From Promerops cafer (lineage: Eukaryota; Chordata; Aves; Passeriformes; Nectariniidae), in NCBI GenBank assembly GCA_013398275.1, contig VZSE01013530.1, positions 310,001 through 374,000 of the forward strand: a stretch of DNA of 64,000 nt, written 5' to 3'. Of this stretch, positions 23,640 through 36,600 are shown piece after piece; the stretch's first letter is position 1; the number at the start of each line of letters is the position of its first letter. Below the pieces are notes generated by a model. The model was not told where the DNA came from. It ran no database searches and saw only the letters and a program-made list of their open reading frames with translations. A program made the translations under genes and the position numbers.

Positions 23640-26600
23640 TCTCTTCCTTTATTTGCCTGCTTTTAGTTGCTCCCACTCAGATGGGGCTGGGAATACAGCT
23701 TAACCCTGTGGTGGGTGAAGGCTAAGCATGTTAATACGCTGTGCATGACCCCAGTGCTTAGTGAAAGCCAAGCTGGGAGCCAGGCAGGGAGAAGCACTGC
23801 AAGGAGCAGCTGAGCCCAGAGACAGGGTAAGGAAAAGGGGCAGGACCTGCCCCATCTCTGGTGACAGTGCAGCTTGTGGGTCATGTGGCAGGTGGGTAGA
23901 GGGAAGGATACCAGGAATTGTTCCCATGTATATCCACAGTGCCTGGGGTTTGGGCCAGCAGTCCCAGCTAAGGACTTGGCTCCTTGGAGCATTGTTGGGT
24001 CTGTGCTCAGATCAGGGTGGGGATGCAGGAGGAATGACAAACTGAACAGTGGCTGGGCTGAAGGAGATGGCAGACAGCAAAGCACTGATTTTTCCACATA
24101 GTTTAATAGCTCAGGGCAGTGGGAGGGCCTGGAGACAGCAGTAGGGCAGGGCACCAGCAAGAGCCACACTGCAGCACACAGGGCTCCCCATGTCCAGCTC
24201 TCCTCCCTTCCCTCTAGGACGAGGAATTTGCTGATATCCTCAAAAGATGCAAGTCCACAATCCTGGCTCCCCACACCTCCACTCCCTCAGACCCACATGT
24301 CACTCTGCTGCTATCACCTTTCCAGAGGCACTGAGGTCCCCCAGCCACGAGAGACAGCCACCTTGTGAGTTTTGCCCAAAGTTTTCTCCTCTCTCTAACT
24401 CAAATTTAACTGCTCCTCCAAAATCCATCTCAAGCTGCAGAGCAGAGATGTTTGCACCTTCTCTGAGCCACGTGCTTGGAAAGCCCAGGGTTGCTGCAAA
24501 GAGGGTTTTTGGTTCAAACATATCAGTGTTGACCTTGTTTTCTGGCTACATGATGAAGCCCCCACTGGCAACAGCTGCCTCCCTCGGCTCCTGGAAACTC
24601 CCTGTGTACCCAGAGGTCAAGGCATGGAGTGCAGCAGCAAGCAGGTCCACGTTCCAGCAAGGCTTCCCTTTCCAGCACAGCCTGTCCTGGGTTCCTGCCT
24701 TTGCTCATTTTTCCAGAGTGGAGGTTTGCAGCCTCCCTGACCAGCTCAGGCTGATTGTCCCCAGATATGCTCTGAGTCACCTGGCACGGCTCAGTCAGGG
24801 CATTTTTCTCCAGGAGCTGAATCAGCAAGGAGAAAAAAGAATCCCCTTTTGTCCAGAGAGGCTGCATCAAAGGCTTGGGGGGAAGCAGAGAGGGGGAATT
24901 GGCAGACCTCAGCCCTGAACCCTGCAGGCTCTCACTGATCCCTACCTAGCAGACCTTTTGCATGCCAGGATGTGCTGGAGTGGGGTCATGGGGCTGGAAA
25001 TGAACAGGCCAGCATGGGGCCCCCCAGCAGGGCATTTCCCCCACCCCAAAACAAGTCTCCTCTCCAGTGATGAGACAGACAGCCCATGGAAGAGCTCAGG
25101 GAAGCAGACTGCAGTGACAAACCCTGTAGCTGTGGGGGCACCAACAGCTCAGTGCCAACAGGACACAGGTGCTCCACATGTGTCCCCAAACTGCTGCAGG
25201 GCAGTTCAGGCAGGCATGGCACCATGGCCAGCTGTGCTCAGGGCTGGGCTCCCACAGGGCTCCCAGCCTGGCAAACAAGCCTGAGCTCCCCCTGCTCCCA
25301 ACCAGGGCTCACAGCAGCCCCCATTCCCCCTTCCCCAGCCAGTCTACCAGGCACTGAGCAAGTCTTATCCCATCTTTCACAACCATCAGGGCCTCCACAG
25401 ATATTCCTGGGTTTCAAGTTGTCCAAAATAAGGTTGCAGCTTCTCTGAGAGCATCCCTGCCCTGTGCTCAGAGCTGCGTGGGCACGTGAGTTCCAGCAGC
25501 ACTCCTGTGGCTGAGCTGCTGCCTGCACATAAGATTTGGGGTGCAGCCAGCAGGAGGAAGAGAGGGACACAAAAGAGGGAGGGACCCCAAGCTTGTCCCA
25601 GTGAGCATCCTGGGTGGGGTGTGCCCAGTCCTGGCTGGGGACCCGTGTGTCCGGGATGTCACCGGGGGATCACTGCCATCAGAGATGCTCTGCAGGGGGC
25701 CCCCTCAAAGGGAGGAAGGAGGGCTGAGAGATTGTTTCCCTTCTCTCTATTAAACCTGTCTGGTTTAATACTTATTCACATTGGTGAGTCAGTTCTCTCT
25801 GAGCTGGCATTTGTTCGTGGAAAAAAAATACTTAAAAAGAAGAAGGAGGGAAACAAACATCCTTTAAAAAGCCCCTTTGGCTAGAAAGGAGGAAAGAATA
25901 ATCAAGCAGACATCTCCTGTGGCCCAGCTGCTTGACAGCCCCCCAGCTCTGGGCAGGAGCCCCCCAGAGCACCACGCTGCCTCTAATTCATGTTCTTCTT
26001 CCCTGCATCCTGCCAGGAAAAACTGCTGAGGGGAAACGTTCTTTGGCCAAAAGCTGCCTTTCCTTCTCTCTGGACTCCTTCATGCTCTCCAGCCATCCTT
26101 CTGGCCAAAACCAAGAGCTCTCCATGTTCCCATGACTCTTAGTCATCTCCAGCACAGTCAGCCATGCTCTCATCTCTTGGCCCCTCTTGCTGGTACCTCT
26201 CTGACTGCCCCCTTGGGAGAAGCCCATTCCCCTCCAGGCTGTGGAGGCTTTGAGGGCACTGCAGGTGCAGATTCAACGGCCACCTCTGTGCAGATATTTT
26301 GGAACAACCCTTCTCTTTCTGCCCACGGTTTGTCGTGGGATTCCTGTCACCTCCCTGCTGTTGGGGCTGCAGCTGGGGCAGCTGGCAGAGCCCCTGGCTG
26401 GACCTTCTTCCCCTGTGCTTCCTTCCCAGTGCTGTCACTTCCCACCCCAGAGCTGCTGGAACAGCCCTGAACTTCTGCTGCAGCGTGAGGTTACCCAGAG
26501 GCAGAGCAGAGAGCAAGGGACACCCAAGTCAGCAGGATTAGCAGATCCTGCCAGACACAGGGTGCCCCTGGGAGAACTGGTTTGCTTCAAGCCTTCCCTC

Positions 26601-27694
26601 ACACCTGTTTTGGAAGACCCACAGTCCAGCGGAGGGTTAACAAAGTGTCTGATTTGTTAATTACTAACACTGCTAATTAGCTAACTGTTTCATTACCACT
26701 TCAAGGTGCCTGCCAGGTGTTCAATCACAGAACAGCCCCAAGCAGGCTCCCCACCAGCAGGGCAGGATGGCTGAGTGGGACAGGCTCCAGGGGAGGAAGG
26801 GTCTGTGCTTGAGCCCTGCAGCTGCCTGGTGGTGACAGGGTCACTCTGAACCCCGGGCTTGGAGATACTGGGACAGGAAAGAGCAGGGGTCCCCATGTGC
26901 CCCCAGCTCAGCCAGCAGCCAGAAGGGGTCTGCATGCTGGACTCCAACACGTCTCCCTGCCAGGAAGGGTGGTGAAGCTGGCATGGGGCTTGGGAGTGAT
27001 CCTGTGTGGCCACAGGACCACTCTCTGCACCAGGGATCACACTTTTGGTTAACACAAAATAATTTGGCATCTTCACAGGCTTTTTCCCACCTGGGAGCCG
27101 GCCCTGGCTGAATTGCCTTTGTGGGCCTGTTGTGAGGGAGCCTGCCATGTCCTGTGAGGTCTTCAGGTCCCAAAGCCAGCAAGAGCCACTGGGCCTGATG
27201 TGAAACTTGTCCTGCTGAAATAAAATGGAATCCACTGCCTGCAAGTGTGGGACACTTTGTGTCCCCACGCAAGGCGAAAGTGTATAAACGTCCCTGCGGA
27301 TTGGAGTGGCAGAAGCCAGAGAACACCAGGATTATCCCAAACCCCAGCATGGTGCAGTGGGCCCTGCCAGCCCTGGGGAGTGGTCTGGGGATGGACTCCT
27401 CTCTGAGACCTGAGGGGGACCCCAATAACAGGGGGACCCTGCAGCAGGGTGTGCACATGGCCCTACCTCTGCCATGGGGTTTGTCACTGGTGACATGACA
27501 AAGCAGTCTGTTTTTTTTCCCCATTTCAAAAACAAACAAAATAGGGAATTTGTGAACTTGTGGTCAGCTCAGAAAGGAGAAGCTCCCAACCAGGCAGCAC
27601 TGGGGACGGTGCCCACGAGAAGAGGCAGCCACTGCTTGAGAGGATCCTTCAGCAGCATTAGCTCCACGCTGGGGACACCACGGTCCCTGGGGAC
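23640..27694. other. Interval between PDGFRB and CSF1R, includes the CSF1R 5' flank
   Basis: No exon, RNA gene or mobile element is recognisable here. An AT-rich patch with TTAATTACT and TAATTAGCTAACT lies near 26640-26700, and an AP-1-like TGAGTCAG at about 25786. The last few hundred bases should hold the CSF1R promoter and 5' UTR. There is no obvious TATA box close to the ATG, in keeping with the TATA-less macrophage promoter of mammals. Confidence 0.55.
27559..27564 (+). promoter_or_regulatory. CSF1R: RUNX consensus upstream of CSF1R
   Basis: TGTGGT, the RUNX1 core, lies 131 bp upstream of the CSF1R ATG. The mammalian macrophage promoter of this gene uses RUNX1, C/EBP and PU.1 sites at about this distance. 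A good PU.1 core (GGAA) is not visible directly beside it, so the call is tentative. Confidence 0.3.
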
Positions 27695-30600
27695 ATGGGT
27701 CCTGCTCTCCTCCTGCTGCTCACCACAGCTGGCTTCTGGCATGGTAAGTACTCCCAAAGCCCCACGTCACTCCAGGGGAGTTTTGGGATGCGGTGAGGGT
27801 TTCCTGGGTGTCTGGTGTGAGTGCTTCATTCCTTCCAGGTGAGGAAGGGTGATGGCCTTGGTGGGGACGGGGCTGTGCTGAAGCTGGACTAACAAGCATG
27901 CAGCTCCTGGAGGTGGAGGGTGAAGCTGGGCTCCCAGTCATGTGTCCCAAAAGGCTGCTGTGGGCTGGGATGGTCCCTGTTTCTGGAGGCTGCTGCATGA
28001 AGTGGACCCTGCTGTGAGCAGGTTCAAGGATCCTTGGCATGGGTAGGCAGAACGTGTGTGCTCTGTGGCACTGTGGGGAAGAGACACCAGCGCTGGAATT
28101 CAGTGCAGACTTGGCTGTAGCAGCTTTCTGAAGGTCATCCAGAGCTGGCTGCAATTAGAGAGGGAGGGCAGTGGTGGAAAGAGGGTGTGTTGCTGGTCTG
28201 TGTTGGCTCTGGAGCCTGGCTTGCTCTTGGCTGCCTGCAGCCCTGCCAAGGTAGGGCCAAGGAGGATGGAGAGGTGCACGTAGCATAGGCAGAGGGGAGA
28301 TAGGAAAGGGAAACTTCCCACTCTTTGGGTCTGGACAGGGTTTAAGATGAAGGAATGGTTCAGCAGCTCTTTCCAAAATAACAATTTGCTCAAATGGGGA
28401 AGGAGTTGGAGATGTTTGGTCTGTAGGTGAAGGAGTTGGGAAAATCAGCTGCATTGTCACCTTCCAAAGCACCCCATGCCCAGCTGGAGTCTGAGGATTG
28501 CTGGTTTCTGGTGGTGCTGGCACACACAACAGGGCTGTAGAGCCAGGATGTGATGGAAACAGAACTCAGCCATCCAAGAAGGGAAAGGTGAACACGCCTG
28601 TTTTTTGAGGCTGCAGAGATGGCCAAGAGGTGATAAACCACCAACCTCAAAAAAGAGTCACTTAGCCTGTTTTGAGGTTTACAACCAGAGAGGTGGAAAC
28701 CAGCATTACTAATCTCGCATTTTGAAGTGTTGGGAACTTCTCAGGTCCTGTGTGACACTCACCTTAATATTCCTTTTGAGCATGCTTGGGGACACAGTGA
28801 GACTGTGCTGTGAAGTCCTCCTTGTAAGGGGACAGCCTGTGGGAAAGCATTTAGCATGTGACAGGTAGGCAGCGAATCCTTCTTGGGCCACTGCAGTGCC
28901 CATGTTTTCAGCCCAGGAAATTTGCATCCCTCTCACTTGTTGTTTCACTTCAAGTGACATTTTCAACATGTTGAGCAGAATTTTCTAGGTCTGCTGTGTG
29001 GGGAACTGGGTTGTGAAGGCTTCAGGGCTTTTAATTTCTTGTGGTTTTTTTACAATAATAGGGACTAGGCAGGTCTAATACAGATCTGTGAGACATCATA
29101 ACAATAGCTGTCAGGATCTCTCCAAAGGTTCCTTGAGCCACTGGCCAGTGCAGATCACCAGCTGTGACATCTTCATGAGGCACTGTCTGCCATGTCAGGC
29201 TGTAGGACACACATCTGAGTGAGTACCAGCACTGCTGGCCATTTGCAGCACAAAGCTGCACCATGCCAAGGTTCTACAAAGTAATAGCCTCCAGCTGGAG
29301 TCAGAGCCTGACTTCCTTCTCCTAGCTCTTGGATTGCAAGTGCATCTTCTGTGAGTACCCAGGGCTGATGTACTGTCATTGTTGTGATCTGGGATCTTGC
29401 TGAGGGAGGGTAAGAGGCTCAGATCAAGCACAGGACATGTTTTAAACCTGATCATCTTGCATCTGTGTTCTTGGCCATCTTGAGATTTATTCCTGGGGGT
29501 TTTGTTTTCTTGTTGTGGGTAATCTAAACCTCTGAGGTGCAAGCCCCAAGCAGAGCTGTGATGAGCATGCTTTTCTCCATCCCCAGTCCACCAGATATTG
29601 TAGGTGACTCTGGGGGAGGGGTCCTCAGAAATCAAACTTTTCCTTGCTATCACTGAGGGTGGGACAAAGGGAGCTCAGGCCTGGTATGGGTCCCTCTCAG
29701 GGCTGGACCTTAGCCTAGTAACTCCCCAGAACTAACTCAAAATCCTGGTGGCTGGCTTCTGTGGTAAGGATCCTGGACACTTCTGTCATACCAGCCTTCA
29801 CTTCTCCATCCTCACCAAATGCTCAGCAGAGGAAAGCAGTGTTTTGGCTGGCTTAGGAGAGGCAGGGACAGTCTGCAGCTGTAAGGAGAGGTCACGGTTA
29901 CACAACCCAAGTGTGGTAAAACCTCTGGCCAGCAGTTACAGGCAGTGCTGCGGAAGCTGCTGGAGAGCAGAAGAGAGACATCCCTGGGCTTCGTGCAAGA
30001 TTGCACAGTGGTCAGCAGGGAGAGAGCCTCCCCCAGCAGCCCTGCTTCCCCATTCTGGAAAAGGACCCACTGCTCTGACTCATCCCCAGCACACATGGAG
30101 TGGGTGCTTGGGTGACCTTCACCTCGCCTTGTCCTGCATTTAGTGTCTCTGTCTTGTCTGTCCTCACTCCACTTGTGTGGTGCTTGTACTGTTGATGTGA
30201 GTCTCTAGGGACAGCCTGAAGGATTTTTCCTCACTGTTCTGGAGAGCACCTACCCAGAGCCTTTTCTGGCCACAGCATCTCAGTAGTACCTGTAAACTGG
30301 TGACAACAAAGATGCCCAGTGAGATGACTCCTGTTTGTTTTGGTTTCTTTCCTTGTCCTCCTGCTGTGGTCAAACCAAGGACGAGTGACAACATGGTTTA
30401 TTTCTGAACTAGTTTGAATACAACTCTGAGTCAAAAGAGCTTGGCTCCCCATGAAATGGTGCCAAAGCCCTGGATGTGGATGGATATCCAAAGCAGAGAG
30501 TAGGTGAGGGAAAAGGATCCAGTGACAAAGAGTTAAAGCAATAGAAATATCAAGCCCCACTAGAAAGCATAGCATAGCAAAAAGGAAGGAATGTTTTCCA

Positions 30601-33600
30601 TCAGATATGTGGAAAATGTTGCTTTGTAAATTATTCTGGGATATGTTTTTCTCTACTCTGGGCTTCTCCTCTTTCCATAGAAAGATAAAAGCATAAAAAA
30701 AAAAAAAAAAAAAAAGAACAGGGAGATAAAATGTCAAATACTCCATGCTCCAAAGATCCTTGTCCTCTGCTTCTCCCCACAGGGCCAGTGCATTAAATCT
30801 AGGCCTTGTCTGAGCTTCCCTGTGGCAACTGTGTCATTGACACACACCAGCAATGCTCTCCAAGGTCTTGAGCCTCGTATTCTCAACCCTTTGTTGCATG
30901 CAGGGAGTCATCAGCCCAAGATGGCCTAAATGCTGCTCTTTGGGCTCTGCTCTGGATGGCACAGCCCTGAGCACAGCTGGTAGCCCAGGACACACAGTTG
31001 TACCTTGGGCATCGCCTTCCTCCCCAAAAGGGCTGTGATCAGGGGTGGATGAGGATGGGGGTGAGCTTCTGCTGGCTGTTACAGGGGCAGTGTCCATGGC
31101 GGGAGGATCACTGCCTGCAGAGCAATGAATTGATAAATTGCACAGCTCCCTTTATGATTAGTATTATTTGAATGAGGGGGTGTGTGTCCCTTTAAGATGT
31201 GAGGTTGGGTTAGCGACTGGGAAGGAAAGCAGAAGTGGGAGAATAGCCCTGGATAGGGGCTGGGAGGGGATGCAGAGCCCCCCAAGCACAGATAGCCATT
31301 TGCAATGTGTTTCCTGTCCTCCCTGAGGGCCTGGCGTGGGGTGGCTCTACAACTTCTTCCCCAATCCTGTGGCACTGATTCATTCTGCACTTCTCCCCCC
31401 CTAAATATAGGTGGTGACTCAAAGAACTCGCTGATGGGGCAAAACAGGGAAAAAATATTTCCCTCTGACACTAAGGCTGGAGTAGGACCCTGGTTCCCCT
31501 TTATTCAGCCAGCAGAACAGGCATCTTCAAAGTAGAGATGCATCAGAACTCTGGCTGGCTGTGATGCCAGTGTCCACAGGACTGGTGTGCTGTATGAACA
31601 ACGGCAGCTATGGGCTGTCATCAGCTGTTTAGCTTTTCCATGCCTCAGTTTCCTCTCCCAAATAGGAATAATGATGCTGTCTCATTTCATAATGTTTTGT
31701 TGGTGTCTGCGAGGAGAATGCAGTGTGTGACTCCACGATACACGTGAGGAGGCATCCTTCAAAATCCAGTACTTGGCAACAAAAAGCCAGTCTTCCCAAA
31801 TGATATGCACTGACCTCCTGCTCTGCAGGAGCCTTCCAGGTCTGTTCTAGCTCGTCTCAGCACCAATGCAACAGAGAGCCCCGTGCACCAAACTTGGCTT
31901 AAAGTCCACTAAATGATGCTAGGGGCTAACCCAGTTCAGAGAACAGCTCCAGCTCTGCCACAAAAGGAAAACTATTTTAAGAGGCAAAAATCAGCAGGAA
32001 CACTTGCCAAGCTGGCATTTGCCCTAATCAGCTCCAGATGATTGTTTTTCCTGTCTCAGTGCTCTAAATGTTCAAATGGCACGGAAGAGAGAAGTGTGGA
32101 GGGTGGTGTTTCTTTCCTGAAGTTTATTCCTCGGAGTATCAGGCCATATGGCTCTAGAGGGACAGAGGATGGGTGGAGTGATGTGAGCCAAAAAGCCAGT
32201 CTGAATCCCAAGCTCAGCCTTTTCCTGATGCTGAGCTACTCCGTTCTCAGCAGCGTGAACCCCAACAGAGAATCTTTAGAGATCATTTTTGCATTCTCAC
32301 TCTCTCTTTCCCTTGCAGGCTCAGCATCTCCAGTGATCAGCCCTGACCTCCCTGCTCTGGTTGTCAACACGGGTGATCCAGTCCTCTTGCACTGCTCAGG
32401 ACAGTCTGAAGTTGCATGGAATAGCAAAAAGAATACATTCAGTAACCACACCATCAGCACGCTCAGTATTCCCAAGGCCACTTACAGGAACACAGGCACC
32501 TATAGTTGTGGTTATGTCAACAGCAGTGACAAGGGCATTGCAGCCATCCACCTGTTTGTGCGAGGTAACCCTGCTTCTCTCTCCCCACATCCCCTGGCAG
32601 AACAGCCTCCTTCAGGGAGCCACTGCACAGGTCCTTTCTGCTGTGCTGTGCTTGCGTGTGTGCTTGGGGAGCAGTGCAGGCTCCTGGTGGAGCCACAACC
32701 ATGTGAGCCCACGTAAAATGGGGCCCATGGTTAAAGCACTGGGATAAAGCACAGAGCTGCACCTCATGTATATGTGGATCTTTCCTGGATCTTTCCCTCC
32801 TTCCGCTGTGGCTTACCTTCTTGAAAAAACAGGGATGTAAGTCTGTTCAGTGTTGTAATGAGCAGTGAGATTTGCAAATCAGAAAACCATATTGCCAGTA
32901 CCTCAGATAAGGGAGAGTCACATGAATTACATCCTCACAACGTGACCTGAACCCCAAATATTCTTTTATCCCAGAAGAAGCTATGCCGTGGTAGCTCTAC
33001 CACTTGACTTCACCCCTTCCCTTGCACCAGAAGTGCTGCCCTGAGCAGGGAAGCTGGAGGTCCCATAAGTAAAACTAGCACCATGGTGAAAAGTTTGATG
33101 AGAGGTATGCATGCCTTTCAGCCTCTCTTACCCGTGCACATTTGTGAGCCGGTTGCTGCGATCCCCTCAAACCTTAGCTGGAGCTGGGTTTGTCATGGGC
33201 GTGTTTGGAGGCTGAGTCAGGCAGGCGCTGGGCAGGGCTGCCCCAGCGTGGAACTCCCGCTGCGCAGCAGGGCTGGAGGCTTGGCCGCTGCTGCAACGCG
33301 TTTCTCAGCTTCGCCGCGTTTTGTGACTCCCCTCACAAGCCCCCCCTGTCTCCTCCGCAGATCCCGACAACGTGTGGTACACCCCCCATTTCCGGATCCG
33401 GGGAATTGAAGGTGGGAATGTTGATCTGCCCTGTCTCATCACGGCCCCCGAGTACGGATCCAGCGTGACTCTGATAATGGATGACGCCTCTCCTCTCCCA
33501 CCTGGGACCAACTACTCCTTCAGTGCTGAGAAGGGAGTAAGACTGTACAATGTGCAAAGCAAGCATAAAGGTTCTTACCGATGCCAAGCACAGATAAATG

Positions 33601-36600
33601 GAAAAATAAAGAATTCATCAAGAATAAGACTGGTTATGGAAGAAGGTAAAGAACTGGGGTTGTTGCTGTCCTAAGGGCCACAGATAGCTAAGCTGGCCAC
33701 AGTAGACAGTTGAGGAAAAGCCCCTTGCCAGTTGCAGGAAAGACCTTCTGAACGTGCAGTTTCAAAAGGTTATTTAATGGAGGCCAAATTCCATCAGGCT
33801 CTGGCAAATTGGTTCCTTCAGATGGGTTTACACGGGTTCAGCAGTCTTCAAATCTTTGCAGGCACTGTCACAGATCAGAGAAAAATGTCCATCAATCTCT
33901 CCAATGTTCTGCAAGTCCCCGGCCCCGATGTAACCATGGCAAAATCTTCTCCTTCCCTTTCAGCCCACAGTCCTGGCAGCTGTGTTCTCCCCACCTGTAC
34001 TGCTTCACACAGACATGTGCTCAAAAGGGAGTGGTGATCACTAGGGAAGGGGAAGGCGAGGGGTAAAGAGGCTAAAGAGGATGGAAAGGAGGAGGTAGAA
34101 TCATAGAATAGAGTCACAGAATAGCTTGGGTGGGAAGACACATTGAAAATCATCTGGTTTCAAGCTCACTGCCACACTCAGGGATGCTACCTGCGATCAG
34201 GTTGCTCAGGCCCCACCTAACCTGGCCTCGAACACCTCAGGATGGGGCAACCTGTGCCAGTGCCTCACCGCCCAAGGTAGCCAGGTCCTGGGGAGTGTCC
34301 AAAGCACACGGAATCACTGGACAAGCTGACGCTGGATCTTTCCCTGCTTGCCTTTGTGCAGCACTGGAGAAACCTGTGTCAGTGGAGATGGACCCTGCAG
34401 ACCACGTGCGAATCGTGGGCGAACCTTTCCGAGTCACCTGCAGAGTGACTGCTCCTTCCCACAAGTATGACATCAGATGGGACACAGCAGCAAAGGCAGT
34501 AAGTTGGGGTCTGGGGCTTTCCTGGAAACTGGGGGACACCGGGTGGTAAGAACTGCCCAGACCCATAGCAAAGCCTTTAAGTACCCAACCAAAGCAGCTA
34601 TTCAAGCTGTAGAAATTTGTGTATCCTTTCTTTGGGATGACACAGGATTAAGAAACACCTGCTTATTGTCAGAATCTTGCTACAAGAGAGGAGAGTGTGT
34701 TGTTTCAGCTGAGTTTATTGGACAGGAGCCACAGTACCTATTAAAGCAACACTTCTCCACCCAGCCCTGCCAGGGCTTATAAAGCAGCAGACATTTTCAG
34801 GACAGAGTTCTCCACAGAAAAGATATGTCTGAAGAAGAGGAATACATTTCAAAATCTCTGTGATGCTGACTTCTAACTGCTAGATGGTTAGATGAGGTTT
34901 GCTAGAAGTCCTTATTATAACTGATGCCTTTATTAAGGAGATGAAACAACACACAAGGTCTGTTTGGATCACAGAGTGTTAAGGCCAAGTTGCAGTCAGA
35001 AGGCTGACAATAGCTGTAACCTAACTGCTGTGCAATATCTGCCCTGGATCCTTGGGTTTCATGTATCTCTGGGTCTCCACACAGGTTGCTCTCAGTGATG
35101 AGCTCTCTAGCCCAGAGCAGGCAAGGTGCGTTTGCTCTGCCCTTCCAATGTGTGCTGTTCCCTCTTTGCCTGACAGGTCATGAGAACTAAAAGGACTGAC
35201 TTTGAAAATGGTAACTACTTCATCAATGACACCCTGTCCGTTGCAGCCGTGACCATGGAAGACAGTGGGAAGTACATCTGCATAGCTAACAATTCAGTAG
35301 GATCCAGGAGTGCCTCAACAGTGCTTCAGGTAGTAGGTGAGTACTTCCCCAAAAGCCTAGTAGGGCTGAATCATGTGTAGCCTTGAGTATTTGCTGCGTC
35401 TGCCTCAATTCTCTTCCTAGATTTGTTGTTGAAAACATAGTTCTCACTTGTGCCTGAGGGCTTACATGAGAACTGTGGAGCTGCTAGGAAAGGAACTGGT
35501 GTTCTCTTCATATCTTGAGGGGCCAGAGGACATGTTTCAGGCTCTGGATGAAAAATTGGAGTGCTCTTCTCAGTCTCTGTGCATTTATAAACAGCTTTGA
35601 AACAGTAAAAAGGGAATGGGGCAATGTTGTGCTGGACGACCAGGAAAGGCTGATTAGAGGGAAGGGTGAGCCACATGAGCATGGTATGGATCTGGTCTCT
35701 CCCAGTCACAGGTCCACACAAGGGGATTCAGGTCTATTACTCCCTTGTTTGTATCTCAAGATGGAAAATTCATCCTTACAGCTCACAGGCTTGAGTTTGC
35801 TGATGATCCAAAGCTGCTGCACACCACAGCTCAGAAAGAAGGCTCAGTCTGAGTTATTTCCTAGTGAAAAGCCAGGACTTTAGCTAAAGGGCCTGTCTTT
35901 TCTAAACAATTAGGAGATACTGTTTCAGCCTCATCACTTCTTAGGATACAGCATGTAAAACTTCTTTCCTCATGAGACTTCACTAAGATTTTCTAGCTCT
36001 CCTCAGGCAGTGTAACCCACGGTGCCAGGACAAAGTAATTTGAGAGTACTCCTTTGGGAACATACCTGTGTAATGTTTCATTCCCTCCTGCAGTCTCCCA
36101 GCTGGGGCTGCTCTTTCCAATAATGATCCATTTATGGAGCTGGTATAAGGTTATTCCAGGTCTCTGGACATGCCTGCTGATGGTCATGCTCTCTTCCACC
36201 CTGCAGAGAAAGGTTACGTGCACCTGATCCCAGGGCAAGCCACCAGCCAGGAGGTTGCTCTGGGGGAGAGTGTGAAGCTGCAGGTCCACATTAAGGCTTA
36301 CCCAAAACTTCTCCAGTGGGCCTGGGAGCACACGAATCCTTTGAAGGACTCTAAAACCACCATATTCAAGGGCCAAATGATCTCTGGAAACAACTGGTAC
36401 GTGCTTTTTGTCTTCTACACTGGCTATGGCATGTTTCCAAGAGAGCTTTCCTCAAGACAAGCAGGCCCCATTCTACAGAAAACTCTCTGGTTTTAAAGAG
36501 GGAAATTGTTCTGCATTTCTGTTTTCTCTTTCCAGTATTATTAGCAAACCACAATATGATCAGATCAAGGAGGACACCACCCTTCTCTAAATTGCTGGCC

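Larger units (their letters stand above)
27744..32318 (+). other. CSF1R: CSF1R first coding intron, expected site of the FIRE enhancer
   Basis: At 4.6 kb it is the longest intron in the gene. In mammals and chicken the intron after the signal-peptide exon carries FIRE, the Fms intronic regulatory element that gives macrophage expression. I see no exon in it. It holds an A tract at 30695-30715, a probable MIR relic near 31615-31735 and a candidate C/EBP plus ETS cluster near 31217-31316. Confidence 0.6.

Noticed and set aside
24247..24918. 223-codon plus-strand open frame between PDGFRB and CSF1R
   Set aside because: No recognisable protein family and no coding-like composition; synteny expects no gene here.
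26841..27539. 232-codon minus-strand open frame upstream of CSF1R
   Set aside because: Overlaps the presumed CSF1R promoter, has low-complexity composition and no recognisable motif.
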